A program made the position numbers and the translations under genes. A stretch of DNA of 35,438 nucleotides, taken from assembly GCA_900553315.1 (NCBI GenBank), contig USCW01000004.1, forward strand, positions 1 to 35,438, written 5' to 3'. Positions 23,731 to 32,232 of the stretch are shown here, piece after piece. Positions within the stretch are counted from its first letter, which is position 1; each line of letters begins with the position of its first letter. Below the pieces are notes generated by a model, which searched no databases, was not told the origin of the DNA, and was given only the letters and a program-made list of their open reading frames with translations. Source of the stretch: an uncultured Eubacteriales bacterium (GTDB taxonomy: Bacteria > Bacillota > Clostridia > Christensenellales > Aristaeellaceae).

Positions 23731-26052
23731 CGTCTTTTCCTCCTTGTTCTCGTCTGCGATCGCCCGGAGCTCTGCCGGGGCCGCGGAATGGGTTTCCATT
23801 TTCTCCGCCTTAAAGGAACGGATGCGCAGCGCATTGGAAACCACGAATACGCTGCTGAAGGACATAGCCGCTGCGGCAAACATAGGACTGAGCTGCCAGC
23901 CCAGCCAATTGTAGAACACGCCCGCCGCCAGCGGGATACCCACACAGTTGTAGAAGAACGCCCAAAAGAGGTTCTCCTTGATGTTGCGCAGCACATTCCG
24001 GCTCAGGCGAATAGCCGTTGGCACATCCCGCAGATCGCTCTTTACCAGCACGAAGTCCGCCGCCTCAATGGCAATATCCGTACCCGCGCCAATGGCAATA
24101 CCAACATCCGCACGCGTCAGCGCGGGCGCGTCGTTGATGCCGTCGCCTACCATAGCCACCTTGCGGCCCTGACTCATGAGCTCCGCAACCATCTTTTCCT
24201 TATCCTGCGGCAAGACCTCTGCCAGCACCTCGTCCACGCCAGCCTGACGTGCGATCTCCGCCGCCGCATCCTTGCTGTCGCCCGTCATCATGATAACACG
24301 AACGCCCATATGCCGCAAGGCCGCAATCGCTTCCGGGCTGGTCGTCTTCAGCGTATCCGCCACAGCAATTGCCCCCAAATACCTTCCGCCCACTGCAAAA
24401 TGCAGCAGCGTCTTACCCGCGCACTTCTCCGCGACCTGTTCCACCCATGCGTCAGAAAGCTTCACGCCTTCTTCCTTGAGGAAACGCACCGTACCGCCCA
24501 GCAGCGTTTCGCCAGAAGCCGCCGTGCCGCGCAGTCCCTTTCCAGGAACAGACGCAATCCCCAACGCACTCTGCACCTGCATATCCTTTCCGGCAGCTGT
24601 GATCGCCCATGCCAGCGGATGCTCAGAAGACTGCTCCAATGCCAATGCACTGCACATCAGCTCCCGCTGTGTCACCTGTACTGCGGGGAAATAATCCGTC
24701 ACGCGGGGCTTACCCTCGGTAATGGTGCCCGTTTTGTCCAGCACCACGGTATCAATGGCGTGCGCCGCTTCCAGCGCCTCAGCCGACTTAATCAGAATGC
24801 CGTTCTTCGCGCCAACGCCCGTACCGACCATAATAGCCACCGGCGTTGCCAATCCCAGCGCGCAGGGGCAGGAAATCACCAGCACGGAAATGCCCATGGA
24901 CAGCGCAAAGGCGAAGCCCTTGCCCGCCAACATCCACACAATAAACGTCACCAATGCGATGCTCATAACCACCGGCACAAAAACGCCGCTGATCTTGTCC
25001 GCCAGCTTGGAAATAGGTGCCTTAGACGCGGAGGCTTCCTCCACCAAATGCACGATCTGCATCAGGGTAGTGTCCTCGCCCACCTTCTGTGCCTCCATCA
25101 AAATCGCGCCTGTCTGGTTCACGCTGCCCGCAATCAGCTGATCCCCGGGCTTCTTATCCATGGGAATGCTCTCGCCGGTAATTGCGGCCTGATCCACCGC
25201 CGTGATACCCTCCAGCAGCTTACCGTCTACAGGCACGCGCTCGCCGGGCTTCACCTGCACCGTATCGCCCAGCCTCACCTCGGACAGCGGCACAACGACC
25301 GTCTCGCCGTCGCGGATCACCGTTGCGGTATCAGGCGCAAGCTCCATCAGCTTGCGAATTGCGTCGCCGGTCTTGCCCTTAGCCCGCGCCTCAAGGAATT
25401 TACCCAGCGTAATCAGCGTCAGGATCATCACGGAGGACTCGAAGTACAGCTCCATGCCCGCCGCGTGCATTGCCGCCTCATTGCCGTCCACCATGGCAAA
25501 AATCATCTTATACAGCGAGAAGATGCCGTACATCAGCGCCGAGCCGGAACCCACCGCAATCAGCGAATCCATGTTAGGCTCCCGCATAAAGAGACGCTTG
25601 AAGCCATTGCTGAAAAATTTTCGATTGATGAAAATCACCGGCAACGCCAGCAGAAACTGCGTGAACGCATTAGGCAGCATGTACTTCATGCCATTGAAGA
25701 ACCACGGCAGCGGCAAATGCATCATATCGCCCATAGACAAATACATCATGGGAATCATGAAGCACAGCGACACGATCAGCCGTGTCTTCATGCTCTTGTA
25801 TTCCTTCTTCGCCGGATCCTCTCCGGGCTGCTGCTTTGCTGCCGCACCGGGCACGGATGCACCGTAGCCCGCCTTCTGCACAGCCGCAATGATCTGTGCC
25901 GTCAGTTTATCGTCCGCCTGTTCGCAGGTCATTTTATTGGCTAACAGATTCACCTGCACCTCGGTCACGCCCGGCACCGACCGGGCCGCCTTTTCCACAT
26001 GCGCGGCGCACGCCGAGCATGTCATGCCAGTAATGTCATAATGCTGTTTCAT
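23521..26052 (-). CDS. copA: Copper-exporting P1B-type ATPase with N- and C-terminal metal-binding domains
   Basis: This 843-residue inner-membrane pump exports Cu(I) using ATP. The N-terminal heavy-metal domain has GMTCSAC (C12, C15). About eight membrane helices follow, with the actuator motif TGES (292-295), the transport motif CPC (395-397), the phosphorylation site DKTGT (D439) and the hinge GDGINDAPAL. A linker rich in charged residues leads to a second heavy-metal domain with GMSCNHC (C786, C789) at the extreme C-terminus. That second domain has its own ribosome binding site and ATG at 23730. The gene heads a copA-csoR operon whose promoter overlaps a CsoR-like site. C-terminal domains of this kind are known in some clostridial pumps but most bacterial CopA proteins lack them. 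Confidence 0.96.
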   Translation of the reverse strand: MKQHYDITGMTCSACAAHVEKAARSVPGVTEVQVNLLANKMTCEQADDKLTAQIIAAVQKAGYGASVPGAAAKQQPGEDPAKKEYKSMKTRLIVSLCFMIPMMYLSMGDMMHLPLPWFFNGMKYMLPNAFTQFLLALPVIFINRKFFSNGFKRLFMREPNMDSLIAVGSGSALMYGIFSLYKMIFAMVDGNEAAMHAAGMELYFESSVMILTLITLGKFLEARAKGKTGDAIRKLMELAPDTATVIRDGETVVVPLSEVRLGDTVQVKPGERVPVDGKLLEGITAVDQAAITGESIPMDKKPGDQLIAGSVNQTGAILMEAQKVGEDTTLMQIVHLVEEASASKAPISKLADKISGVFVPVVMSIALVTFIVWMLAGKGFAFALSMGISVLVISCPCALGLATPVAIMVGTGVGAKNGILIKSAEALEAAHAIDTVVLDKTGTITEGKPRVTDYFPAVQVTQRELMCSALALEQSSEHPLAWAITAAGKDMQVQSALGIASVPGKGLRGTAASGETLLGGTVRFLKEEGVKLSDAWVEQVAEKCAGKTLLHFAVGGRYLGAIAVADTLKTTSPEAIAALRHMGVRVIMMTGDSKDAAAEIARQAGVDEVLAEVLPQDKEKMVAELMSQGRKVAMVGDGINDAPALTRADVGIAIGAGTDIAIEAADFVLVKSDLRDVPTAIRLSRNVLRNIKENLFWAFFYNCVGIPLAAGVFYNWLGWQLSPMFAAAAMSFSSVFVVSNALRIRSFKAEKMETHSAAPAELRAIADENKEEKTMEKKMLVEGMSCNHCKMSVEKAIKAVPGVTDCVVDLAAKTATITLNADVADDKLMEAVRGADFKPVKML

Positions 26053-26066
26053 ACATACCCCTCTCC

Positions 26067-26117
26067 CACCCCCCGGGGGTGTATGGCTATCTTAGCACCC
26101 ACCTATCAGCTTGTCAA
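26067..26117 (-). promoter_or_regulatory. copA promoter with CsoR-type operator
   Basis: On the minus strand, TTGACA (26112-26117) and TAAGAT (26089-26094) are 17 nt apart. Just downstream, 26067-26084 holds a near-palindrome of a C-run and G-run (plus strand CACCCCCCGGGGGTGTAT), the form of known CsoR operators. Its position at the transcription start fits repression. Confidence 0.75.
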
Positions 26118-26160
26118 GAGTTAAAGAGCTTATACTGAAAATTTTTATCAAGAAAAGACC

Positions 26161-26180
26161 CCCCTGCACTCGCAAGGGGC
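26161..26180 (-). terminator. Terminator of the decayed gene
   Basis: On the minus strand, CCCCTTGC and GCAGGGG form a short stem followed by GGTCTTTTCTT. It lies 20-40 nt beyond the remnant's stop. Confidence 0.55.
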
Positions 26181-26197
26181 CCAAATCGTGTTTCCAT

Positions 26198-26457
26198 TCA
26201 ATTCTCCACGATGTCCAAGAAAATGCTGCTTCTGCTGCTGTCAATGTCGTAATTCACATCGCTGTTTTCGCCCTCATCATAAGGCACCAGCATGGTTTTA
26301 ATCTTAATAGCTTCCGCCTGATGTATACCTCCGCACAGGTCAAGTTGAATCCATTCAGAAGATAGTCTTCATCCGTATCGTGGTTTACAGCGCGAACCTC
26401 GTAATAGTCCCGTCCGTCCGACGGTCAGACTCCCAGCGTCATACTAAACTCGTAACA
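26198..26457 (-). pseudogene. Decayed 3' end of an unrecognised gene
   Basis: Reading the minus strand, two partial frames make one continuous protein-like sequence. The first reads GRDYYEVRAVNHDTDEDYLL and on to TCAEVY. After a one-base shift near 26320 it continues AEAIKIKTMLVPYDEGENSD and on to SIFLDIVEN before a TGA at 26198-26200. The first frame also holds an in-frame TGA near 26427, after MTLGV. No start or upstream body survives, because the GH31 gene and its terminator lie immediately upstream. The acidic composition suggests a secreted or surface protein, but the family is not recognised. Confidence 0.55.
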
Positions 26458-26488
26458 AAAGAGCCCGAGACACATATGCGTCCCGGGC
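26457..26488 (-). terminator. Intrinsic terminator of the GH31 gene
   Basis: GCCCGAGAC (26463-26471) pairs with GTCCCGGGC (26480-26488) with one wobble, followed on the minus strand by TCTTTTGTT. Confidence 0.8.
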
Positions 26489-26507
26489 CATCGTCATGCG
26501 GGGATAT

Positions 26508-28730
26508 TTATGCGTGTATAACAACTGTATAAGGCTTCGTCGCGTCCGTTTCCACGCGCGGTTTGCCGTTCACCATGGACACGGTATAGGTTGCGGCAAT
26601 ACTGCCATCCAGCGCCGGAATGCGGCATACCGCTGTCGCGCCCTCCGTCAGATGATAGACGTGCAGCTCTACCCCGTCCGTATAATCATAATCCGGGCGC
26701 GTATCGCACTTGCCCAACGGCAGCACCGTTCCGGGGCGCACCATCAGCGGCAGCGTCATGAAGCCGTGCTTTTCCTTCTGCCAGCAGTTGCCCTCCGCCG
26801 TATCGCCCGTGAGCAGGTTCTCCCATGTGCCGGTCGGCAGATAATACTGCACGTCCCCTGCCTTGGTGAACACCGGTGCGACCAGCAGCTTATCCCCCAA
26901 CATGTACTGACGATCCAGCGTATCACAGGCAGGATCCTCCGGGAATTCGAGCATCATCGGGCGCAGAACAGGCGTACCATGCTCGTGCGCCTCCACTGCC
27001 GCACCGTACAGATAGGGCATCAGACGGCACTTCAGCTTTGTAAACTGCCGCACCACGTCGCAAGCCTCATCATCAAACAACCACGGCACGCGATAGCTGG
27101 AGGAACCATGCAGACGACTATGGCTGGACAGCAGTCCAAACGCCACCCAGCGTTTGTAAACATCCGCAGGAGCAGTGGACTCAAAGCCGGAAATATCGTG
27201 GCTCCAGAAGCCGAAGCCGCTGTGGCCGAGACTCAGACCCGCACGCAGTGTTTCCGCCATGGAGATATAGGTGGCGGAATTATCGCCGCCCCAATGAGCC
27301 GGGAACTGTTGACCGCCCACCGTAGCGCTGCGGGCAAACAGTACCGCCTCGCCCTTGCCGCGCTTCTCCTCCAGCACATCGAAGACCATTTTATTATATA
27401 AGAACGTATAGTAATTGTGCATGTGCAGCGCATCGGAGCCGTCAAAATAAGCAATATCCCGCACGGGAATCCGCTCGCCAAAGTCCGTCTTGAAGCAGTC
27501 CACGCCCATGTCCACAAGCTTGCGCAAGTAGCCCGCATACCACTCCCGCGCCGCAGGGTTGGTCACGTCCAGAATCGCCATGCCAGCCTGCCACATGTCC
27601 GTCTGCCAAACGTCGCCGTTCGTCTTTTTTAGCAGGTAGCCCAGCTCCATGCCCTCGCGGAACAATGGGCTGGCCTGTCCAATGTAGGGATTCATCCAGC
27701 AGCAGATGCGCAGCCCCTTGTCATGATAGCGCTTCAGCATCCCCGCAGGATCAGGGAAGGTGTCCTCATCCCATGTAAAGTCGCACCAGTTATAGCCCTT
27801 CATCCAAAAGCAGTCAAAGTGAAACACATGCAGCGGAATATCCCGCTCCGCCATGCCGTTGATGAAAGAAGAAGTGGTCGCTTCATCGTAGTTGGTGGTA
27901 AAGGATGTGGTCAGCCACAAGCCGAAGCTCCACGCCGGAGGCAACGCGGGACGGCCTGTCAGCGCCGTATACAAGTCAAGCGTCTCCTTCGGTGTACCGC
28001 CGCAGATCACATCATAGACCAGCGTCTCGCCCTCCACAGAGAACTGCACGCGCTCCACCTTCTCGCTGGCTACCTCAAAGCTCACGTCGGAGGTATCCTC
28101 CACCAGCACGCCATAGCCGCGATTGGTCATATAGAAGGGAATATTCTTGTATGCCTGTTCGCTGCTCGTGCCGCCGTCTGCGTTCCACATGTCGATGGTC
28201 TGTCCATTCTTCACATACGCGGCAAAGCGCTCACCCAAGCCATACACACACTCGCCCACGTCCAGCATCAGGGATTCCGACATATAGGTCTTGCCGGTGC
28301 TTTTGTCCTTGGCATGACCCATGCTGTGATACTCGCTGCTGGTCAGCAGCTTCTCACCGTCATAGTAATCCACGCGCCATTGCTCCGTGCTCTTGCTCAC
28401 ATGTGCCGAAAGGCGGCCGCTCCGAAATACGACTTCTTTTTCTGTTTCCGCGATTTCCGGCTGCACCTCTTCCTCATAGGTTTCAAACCGTGGCTCCTTA
28501 GGCCGCACGCCCGCGAAATGTGTCACCTGCACACGAATAATGTTCTCACGAGGCGCGGTGAACGTCACATCCAGCGTGCCGCCGCCCATCATATCGCCGC
28601 GGCCGCGCACGTGGATACCTGCTGTCAGGACATGCAGAGTCTTTTCCGTTTTCTCAATGCGGATCGCCTGCGTTGCATAGGTCATCGTGAAATTATTGCG
28701 GATCAGCCAATACCCGTTGGTAAATTTCAT
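26508..28730 (-). CDS. Glycoside hydrolase family 31, alpha-xylosidase-like (YicI type)
   Basis: This 740-residue cytoplasmic enzyme (no signal peptide) hydrolyses alpha-linked glycosides from the non-reducing end. The catalytic nucleophile is D416 in KTDFGERIP and the acid/base is D483 in HWGGD, both positions nearly identical to those of E. coli YicI (D416 and D482). The FGERIP form of the motif is typical of alpha-xylosidases rather than alpha-glucosidases. It starts with an N-terminal beta-sandwich, then the TIM barrel from about 260 to 600, then C-terminal beta domains; YicI is 772 residues. GAGGAGAG precedes the ATG. It stands alone between terminators. Xyloglucan-derived isoprimeverose is a reasonable but unproven substrate. 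Confidence 0.93.
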   Translation of the reverse strand: MKFTNGYWLIRNNFTMTYATQAIRIEKTEKTLHVLTAGIHVRGRGDMMGGGTLDVTFTAPRENIIRVQVTHFAGVRPKEPRFETYEEEVQPEIAETEKEVVFRSGRLSAHVSKSTEQWRVDYYDGEKLLTSSEYHSMGHAKDKSTGKTYMSESLMLDVGECVYGLGERFAAYVKNGQTIDMWNADGGTSSEQAYKNIPFYMTNRGYGVLVEDTSDVSFEVASEKVERVQFSVEGETLVYDVICGGTPKETLDLYTALTGRPALPPAWSFGLWLTTSFTTNYDEATTSSFINGMAERDIPLHVFHFDCFWMKGYNWCDFTWDEDTFPDPAGMLKRYHDKGLRICCWMNPYIGQASPLFREGMELGYLLKKTNGDVWQTDMWQAGMAILDVTNPAAREWYAGYLRKLVDMGVDCFKTDFGERIPVRDIAYFDGSDALHMHNYYTFLYNKMVFDVLEEKRGKGEAVLFARSATVGGQQFPAHWGGDNSATYISMAETLRAGLSLGHSGFGFWSHDISGFESTAPADVYKRWVAFGLLSSHSRLHGSSSYRVPWLFDDEACDVVRQFTKLKCRLMPYLYGAAVEAHEHGTPVLRPMMLEFPEDPACDTLDRQYMLGDKLLVAPVFTKAGDVQYYLPTGTWENLLTGDTAEGNCWQKEKHGFMTLPLMVRPGTVLPLGKCDTRPDYDYTDGVELHVYHLTEGATAVCRIPALDGSIAATYTVSMVNGKPRVETDATKPYTVVIHA

Positions 28731-28883
28731 ACGCTTCTCTCCTCTGCTTCCTTAACTATAAGCCTTGTTGAGAAATATCATACACGACATCGTCACAAAT
28801 GTACAGACATTTTGCAGCAGAAAATCTATGCGCGAACATTTTTTGTTTTCAAGCCCGTCGCACGTTTCTTCTTGCACAAAGGC

Positions 28884-28912
28884 TTGCGGAGGCTGCAAAG
28901 AACGGCTATAAT
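28884..28912 (+). promoter_or_regulatory. Promoter of the aminopeptidase gene
   Basis: TTGCGG (28884-28889) and a perfect TATAAT (28907-28912) are 17 nt apart, 48 nt before the start codon. Confidence 0.65.
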
Positions 28913-28959
28913 GGAACAGCGGCGTGCCAAGGTGCCCGCGGAAAGGAAGGCAATTCATC

Positions 28960-30351
28960 ATGTACAAAAAGAATGCCTGGGCCAATTATGAAGAAACCCA
29001 GCTGCAGGAGATGGAAGCGCTCAGCAAGCGCTATATCGCGTTTCTGAACGCCGGTAAGACGGAGCGCGAGTGCGTTACCGAAGCCGTGAAGCAGGCGGAG
29101 GCCGCCGGTTTCCGGAATCTGGATGAGATCGTTCGTGCAGGCGGCAAGCTTGTTCCCGGCGACCGTGTATATCGCGCTTGGATGAAGAAGGACATCATGC
29201 TGTTCATCATCGGCAGCAAGCCCATGAGCGAGGGCATGAATATCCTTGGTGCGCACATCGACTCCCCCCGCATCGACGTCAAGCAGAACCCGCTGTATGA
29301 AGAAGAGGGGCTGGCCTATCTGGACACCCATTATTACGGCGGCATTAAAAAGTATCAATGGGTCGCTCAGCCCCTTGCGCTGCACGGCGTGATCTGCAAG
29401 AAGGACGGCAGCACCGTGACCGTAAGCATCGGTGAAAAGGACGACGATCCTGTGTTCTGCATCTCCGACCTGCTGATTCATCTGGCGCAGGATCAAATGA
29501 CCAAGCCTGCCAAGGACGTGGTAGAGGGCGACAGCCTGAACCTGATCGTGGGCGGTCAGCCGCTGAAGGATACCGAAAAGGACGCGGTAAAGGCCAATGT
29601 GCTGAAGCTGCTGGCGGAAACCTACGGCGTAGAGGAAGAAGACTTCATCTCTGCCGAGTTGGAGATCGTGCCCGCCGGCAAGGCGCGCGATATGGGTCTT
29701 GACCGCAGCATGATTCTGGGCTATGGTCACGACGACCGCGTGTGCGCGTTCCCCTCAATGGCCGCTGTGCTGGACTGGAAGGGCACGCCCGAGAACACCC
29801 TGTGCGCCATCCTCACCGATAAGGAAGAGATCGGCAGCGTTGGCGCGACCGGCATGGGCGCGACCTACTTTGAGAATACCGTGGCGGAGCTGTACGACGC
29901 CGTGCACGGCTATGACGCGCTGGGCGTCATGCGCGCCCTGCAGAACAGCCGGATGCTGTCCAGCGACGTCAGCGCAGGCTACGATCCCAACTTTGCTTCC
30001 GTGTTCGAGAAGAAGAACGCCGCGATTCTGGGTCAGGGCATCTGCTTCAACAAGTTCACTGGTTCCCGCGGCAAGAGCGGCTCCAATGACGCCAACGCGG
30101 AATACGTCGCGCAGATTCGCTCCATCATGGACGGCGCGAACGTCGCTTGGCAGACCGCTGAGCTGGGCAAGGTTGACGTGGGCGGCGGTGGAACCATCGC
30201 CTACATCTGCGCGAAGTATGGCATGAACGTCATTGACAGCGGTATTGCGGTGCTATCCATGCACGCGCCCTATGAGATCATCAACAAGGCCGACCTGTAC
30301 GAAGGCTACAAATGCTACCGCGCATTCCTGAAGGACGCTAAGGCGCTGTAA
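28960..30351 (+). CDS. M18-family aminopeptidase
   Basis: This 463-residue cytoplasmic zinc aminopeptidase removes N-terminal (often acidic or hydrophobic) residues from peptides. The metal-site motifs of M18 peptidases are visible: GAHIDSPRIDVKQNPLYE (His and nearby Asp, about residues 98-115), the catalytic TDKEEIGSVGATGMG (Glu pair), GYGHDDRVCAF with its bridging Asp, and a C-terminal His in MHAPYEI. The start at 28960 has AAAGGAAGG about 9 nt upstream; an earlier in-frame ATG is inside the leader. It has its own promoter and terminator and is a housekeeping peptide-recycling gene. Confidence 0.93.
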   Translation: MYKKNAWANYEETQLQEMEALSKRYIAFLNAGKTERECVTEAVKQAEAAGFRNLDEIVRAGGKLVPGDRVYRAWMKKDIMLFIIGSKPMSEGMNILGAHIDSPRIDVKQNPLYEEEGLAYLDTHYYGGIKKYQWVAQPLALHGVICKKDGSTVTVSIGEKDDDPVFCISDLLIHLAQDQMTKPAKDVVEGDSLNLIVGGQPLKDTEKDAVKANVLKLLAETYGVEEEDFISAELEIVPAGKARDMGLDRSMILGYGHDDRVCAFPSMAAVLDWKGTPENTLCAILTDKEEIGSVGATGMGATYFENTVAELYDAVHGYDALGVMRALQNSRMLSSDVSAGYDPNFASVFEKKNAAILGQGICFNKFTGSRGKSGSNDANAEYVAQIRSIMDGANVAWQTAELGKVDVGGGGTIAYICAKYGMNVIDSGIAVLSMHAPYEIINKADLYEGYKCYRAFLKDAKAL

Positions 30352-30370
30352 TTTTCACCCAGATATACGA

Positions 30371-30416
30371 AATCTCCTGCTGTGGAAGAATTTTCTTCTA
30401 TGGCAGGAGATTTTTT
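30371..30416 (+). terminator. Intrinsic terminator of the aminopeptidase gene
   Basis: AATCTCCTGC (30371-30380) pairs with GCAGGAGATT (30403-30412), with inner GAAGAA/TTCTTC pairing, followed by a T-run. Confidence 0.88.
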
Positions 30417-30465
30417 AGAAAAATGAGTCCGAACGCCACTCTGTTGAGAAGCATTCGGACTCATT
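30415..30465 (-). terminator. Intrinsic terminator of the antiporter operon
   Basis: AATGAGTCCGAA (30422-30433) pairs exactly with TTCGGACTCATT (30454-30465). On the minus strand the stem is followed by TTTTCTAAAAAA. Confidence 0.85.
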
Positions 30466-30477
30466 GTCAATTTACTT

Positions 30478-31650
30478 TCAGCTTTTCGCCTTGATTTCGC
30501 CGGCCTTGGTCAAAGCGATTTTCGTAATTACCGGGCCGGTCAATTCATAGATCAGCGTGCCCGCCAGCACCACCGCGTTAATTACTGTACCATATTCTGG
30601 CAGGGCTGTCATGGACAAACGCGCCATACCGATCGCCACGCCCGCCTGTGGGATCAGCGTGAAGCCAAGATATTTGACAATGCAGGGCTCGCACTTTTCC
30701 ACAGCCGCACCCGCCGTTGCGCCGATGCACTTACCCACCGCACGGGCAAGCACATAAGCCACACCGATCACACCGACAGTTGGCAACACCGACAGATCAA
30801 GATTCGCACCACTAAGCACAAAGAACAGCAGGAACAACGGCGGCGTAAAGCGGTCGCATTGCTCCAGCATAGCAGCGCTCTGATTGCACAGGTTGACCAT
30901 GGTAGCACCGATCATCATGCAGCACAGCAGACTGCTCCAATCCAGCAGTGAGCATAGACCCGCACCAGCGAAAACCATCATGATCGTCAGCGCCAGCTTA
31001 TTGCCACGGGAATGGAAGAACCGCAGCACATAAACCAGCACCAGACCCAGCACAACGCCCAATCCCAGTGAACCGACAATCTGAATCAGCGGCTGGAACA
31101 CCAGCGTCCATACCGTCAGCGCCATACCGCGATCAATGGTGCGTGCCAGCGCCATCAGCACCGCATACAGAATCAGACCCAGCGCATCGTCCATAGCCAC
31201 CACAGGCAACAGCATCTTGGTTACGGGGCCATTCGCCTTATACTGACGCACCACCATCAGCGTCGCGGCGGGAGCCGTCGCGGCCGCAATGGCGCTCAAG
31301 GCCAGCGTCAGCGGCATGGGCGCACCCACCAGCAGCAACGCTGCAAATACGATCAGTGATGCACCGCAGCCTTCGAAAATCGTAATCACGATAGGCTTCG
31401 CGCCGATCTCTTTCAAATATGAGAGCTTAAATTCGCTGCCGATGGAATACGCGATGAAGCCCAATGCCACATCGCTGATGATTGCCATCTGGCTGTTCAT
31501 CTCCGGCGTGAAAACGCCCAGCACGTAAGGGCCAACCACCAGACCCGCCAACAGATAAGCAGTCACGTTCGGCAGATGAATGAAACGGATAAACCGGCTG
31601 AAAAGCAGACCCATGGCAATGGCAATACTCAATGCCAGCAAAACATTCAT
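30478..31650 (-). CDS. CPA-type cation/proton antiporter (KefB/NapA-like)
   Basis: This 390-residue integral membrane protein has about 11-13 hydrophobic segments and belongs to the monovalent cation:proton antiporter superfamily (Na_H_Exchanger domain). Features include the N-terminal LPNVTAYLLAGLVVGPYVLG typical of CPA2 members and MDDALGLILYAVLMA, whose Asp pair corresponds to the ion-binding DD/ND motif of this superfamily. It has no C-terminal TrkA-N or TrkA-C domain, so any nucleotide control must come from a partner. The likely partner is the PII-like protein encoded just upstream, whose stop overlaps this ATG by 4 nt. The transported ion (Na+ or K+) cannot be told from the sequence alone. 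Confidence 0.88.
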   Translation of the reverse strand: MNVLLALSIAIAMGLLFSRFIRFIHLPNVTAYLLAGLVVGPYVLGVFTPEMNSQMAIISDVALGFIAYSIGSEFKLSYLKEIGAKPIVITIFEGCGASLIVFAALLLVGAPMPLTLALSAIAAATAPAATLMVVRQYKANGPVTKMLLPVVAMDDALGLILYAVLMALARTIDRGMALTVWTLVFQPLIQIVGSLGLGVVLGLVLVYVLRFFHSRGNKLALTIMMVFAGAGLCSLLDWSSLLCCMMIGATMVNLCNQSAAMLEQCDRFTPPLFLLFFVLSGANLDLSVLPTVGVIGVAYVLARAVGKCIGATAGAAVEKCEPCIVKYLGFTLIPQAGVAIGMARLSMTALPEYGTVINAVVLAGTLIYELTGPVITKIALTKAGEIKAKS

Positions 31651-31994
31651 TTGTTTGTATTCAGTCCTTCCACAAAGGTTGTCGGAACCGCAAAGGAAAT
31701 ACCCGTATCAGGCTTATTCAGACCGCCGGTTTTTTCGTTGATGATCTTGCGAAGCACGTCGATCTTGTCCTCCTCGATCAGCGTGAACATCGTCTTGGAG
31801 GTCTTGCGCTCCGGGCTATAAAAATGACGCAGCAGTCCCAGCATCGGCAGATTCACGTTATCGTCGCCATCCAGCACGCGCATCATGCCCGTGCTTTCCA
31901 GCACCGTCGCACCACTCAGCCCTTTTTCCAGCATAGCCTCCAAAATAGGTTCCAGACATTCTTCCTTGTTGAGCACCAGAATGAACATATACAT
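31647..31994 (-). CDS. PII-like small regulatory protein paired with the antiporter
   Basis: This 115-residue cytoplasmic protein has the beta-alpha-beta, loop, beta-alpha-beta order of the PII (GlnB-like) fold. The first unit is MYMFILVLNKEECLEPILEA then GATVLEST. A long flexible T-loop-like region follows (about residues 42-65, GDDNVNLPMLGLLRHFYSPE), then a second unit MFTLIEEDKIDVLRKIINE with a final hydrophobic strand GISFAVP. The canonical PII uridylylation tyrosine motif and the usual C-terminal signature are absent, so it is a divergent PII-like protein. The start at 31994 has GGGAGGGG 9 nt upstream; earlier ATGs at 32021 and 32063 lack a good site at that distance. It is coupled to the antiporter gene by a 4-nt overlap, which suggests it gates that transporter. 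Confidence 0.7.
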   Translation of the reverse strand: MYMFILVLNKEECLEPILEAMLEKGLSGATVLESTGMMRVLDGDDNVNLPMLGLLRHFYSPERKTSKTMFTLIEEDKIDVLRKIINEKTGGLNKPDTGISFAVPTTFVEGLNTNK

Positions 31995-32075
31995 GGCAGT
32001 TTTCCCCTCCCGTAAGTTCATGGCTCCCTGTCCTTCAAGCAGACGCAAATAGGCTCCGCCCACAGGCCGCCACTC

Positions 32076-32103
32076 ATTGTAACACTTTCAAAGCCGCTGT
32101 CAA
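32076..32103 (-). promoter_or_regulatory. Promoter of the PII-like/antiporter operon
   Basis: On the minus strand, a perfect TTGACA (32098-32103) and TACAAT (32076-32081) are 16 nt apart, about 80 nt before the PII-like start. Confidence 0.75.
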
Positions 32104-32232
32104 GATGCTTTACAAGCGTTTTCTCATGAAATTCTCATGTCTTCTTTCTTCTTTTCTCAAGACAGCGAAAGCAAAACGTGCTATGCTTATCACGTCGTCA
32201 GGAAAGGCGAAGGGAAAGGAGTAAGGAAAGCA

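Noticed and set aside
23296..25944. 882-codon open frame opposite copA
   Set aside because: It is antisense to a certain copA gene, with a low-complexity His/Arg/Gln-rich translation and no ribosome binding site.
26111..26365. 84-codon plus-strand frame upstream of copA
   Set aside because: It overlaps the copA promoter -35 region and is antisense to the pseudogene remnant, which explains the sequence better.
27723..28991. 422-codon open frame opposite the GH31 gene
   Set aside because: Antisense shadow that also runs across the aminopeptidase promoter.
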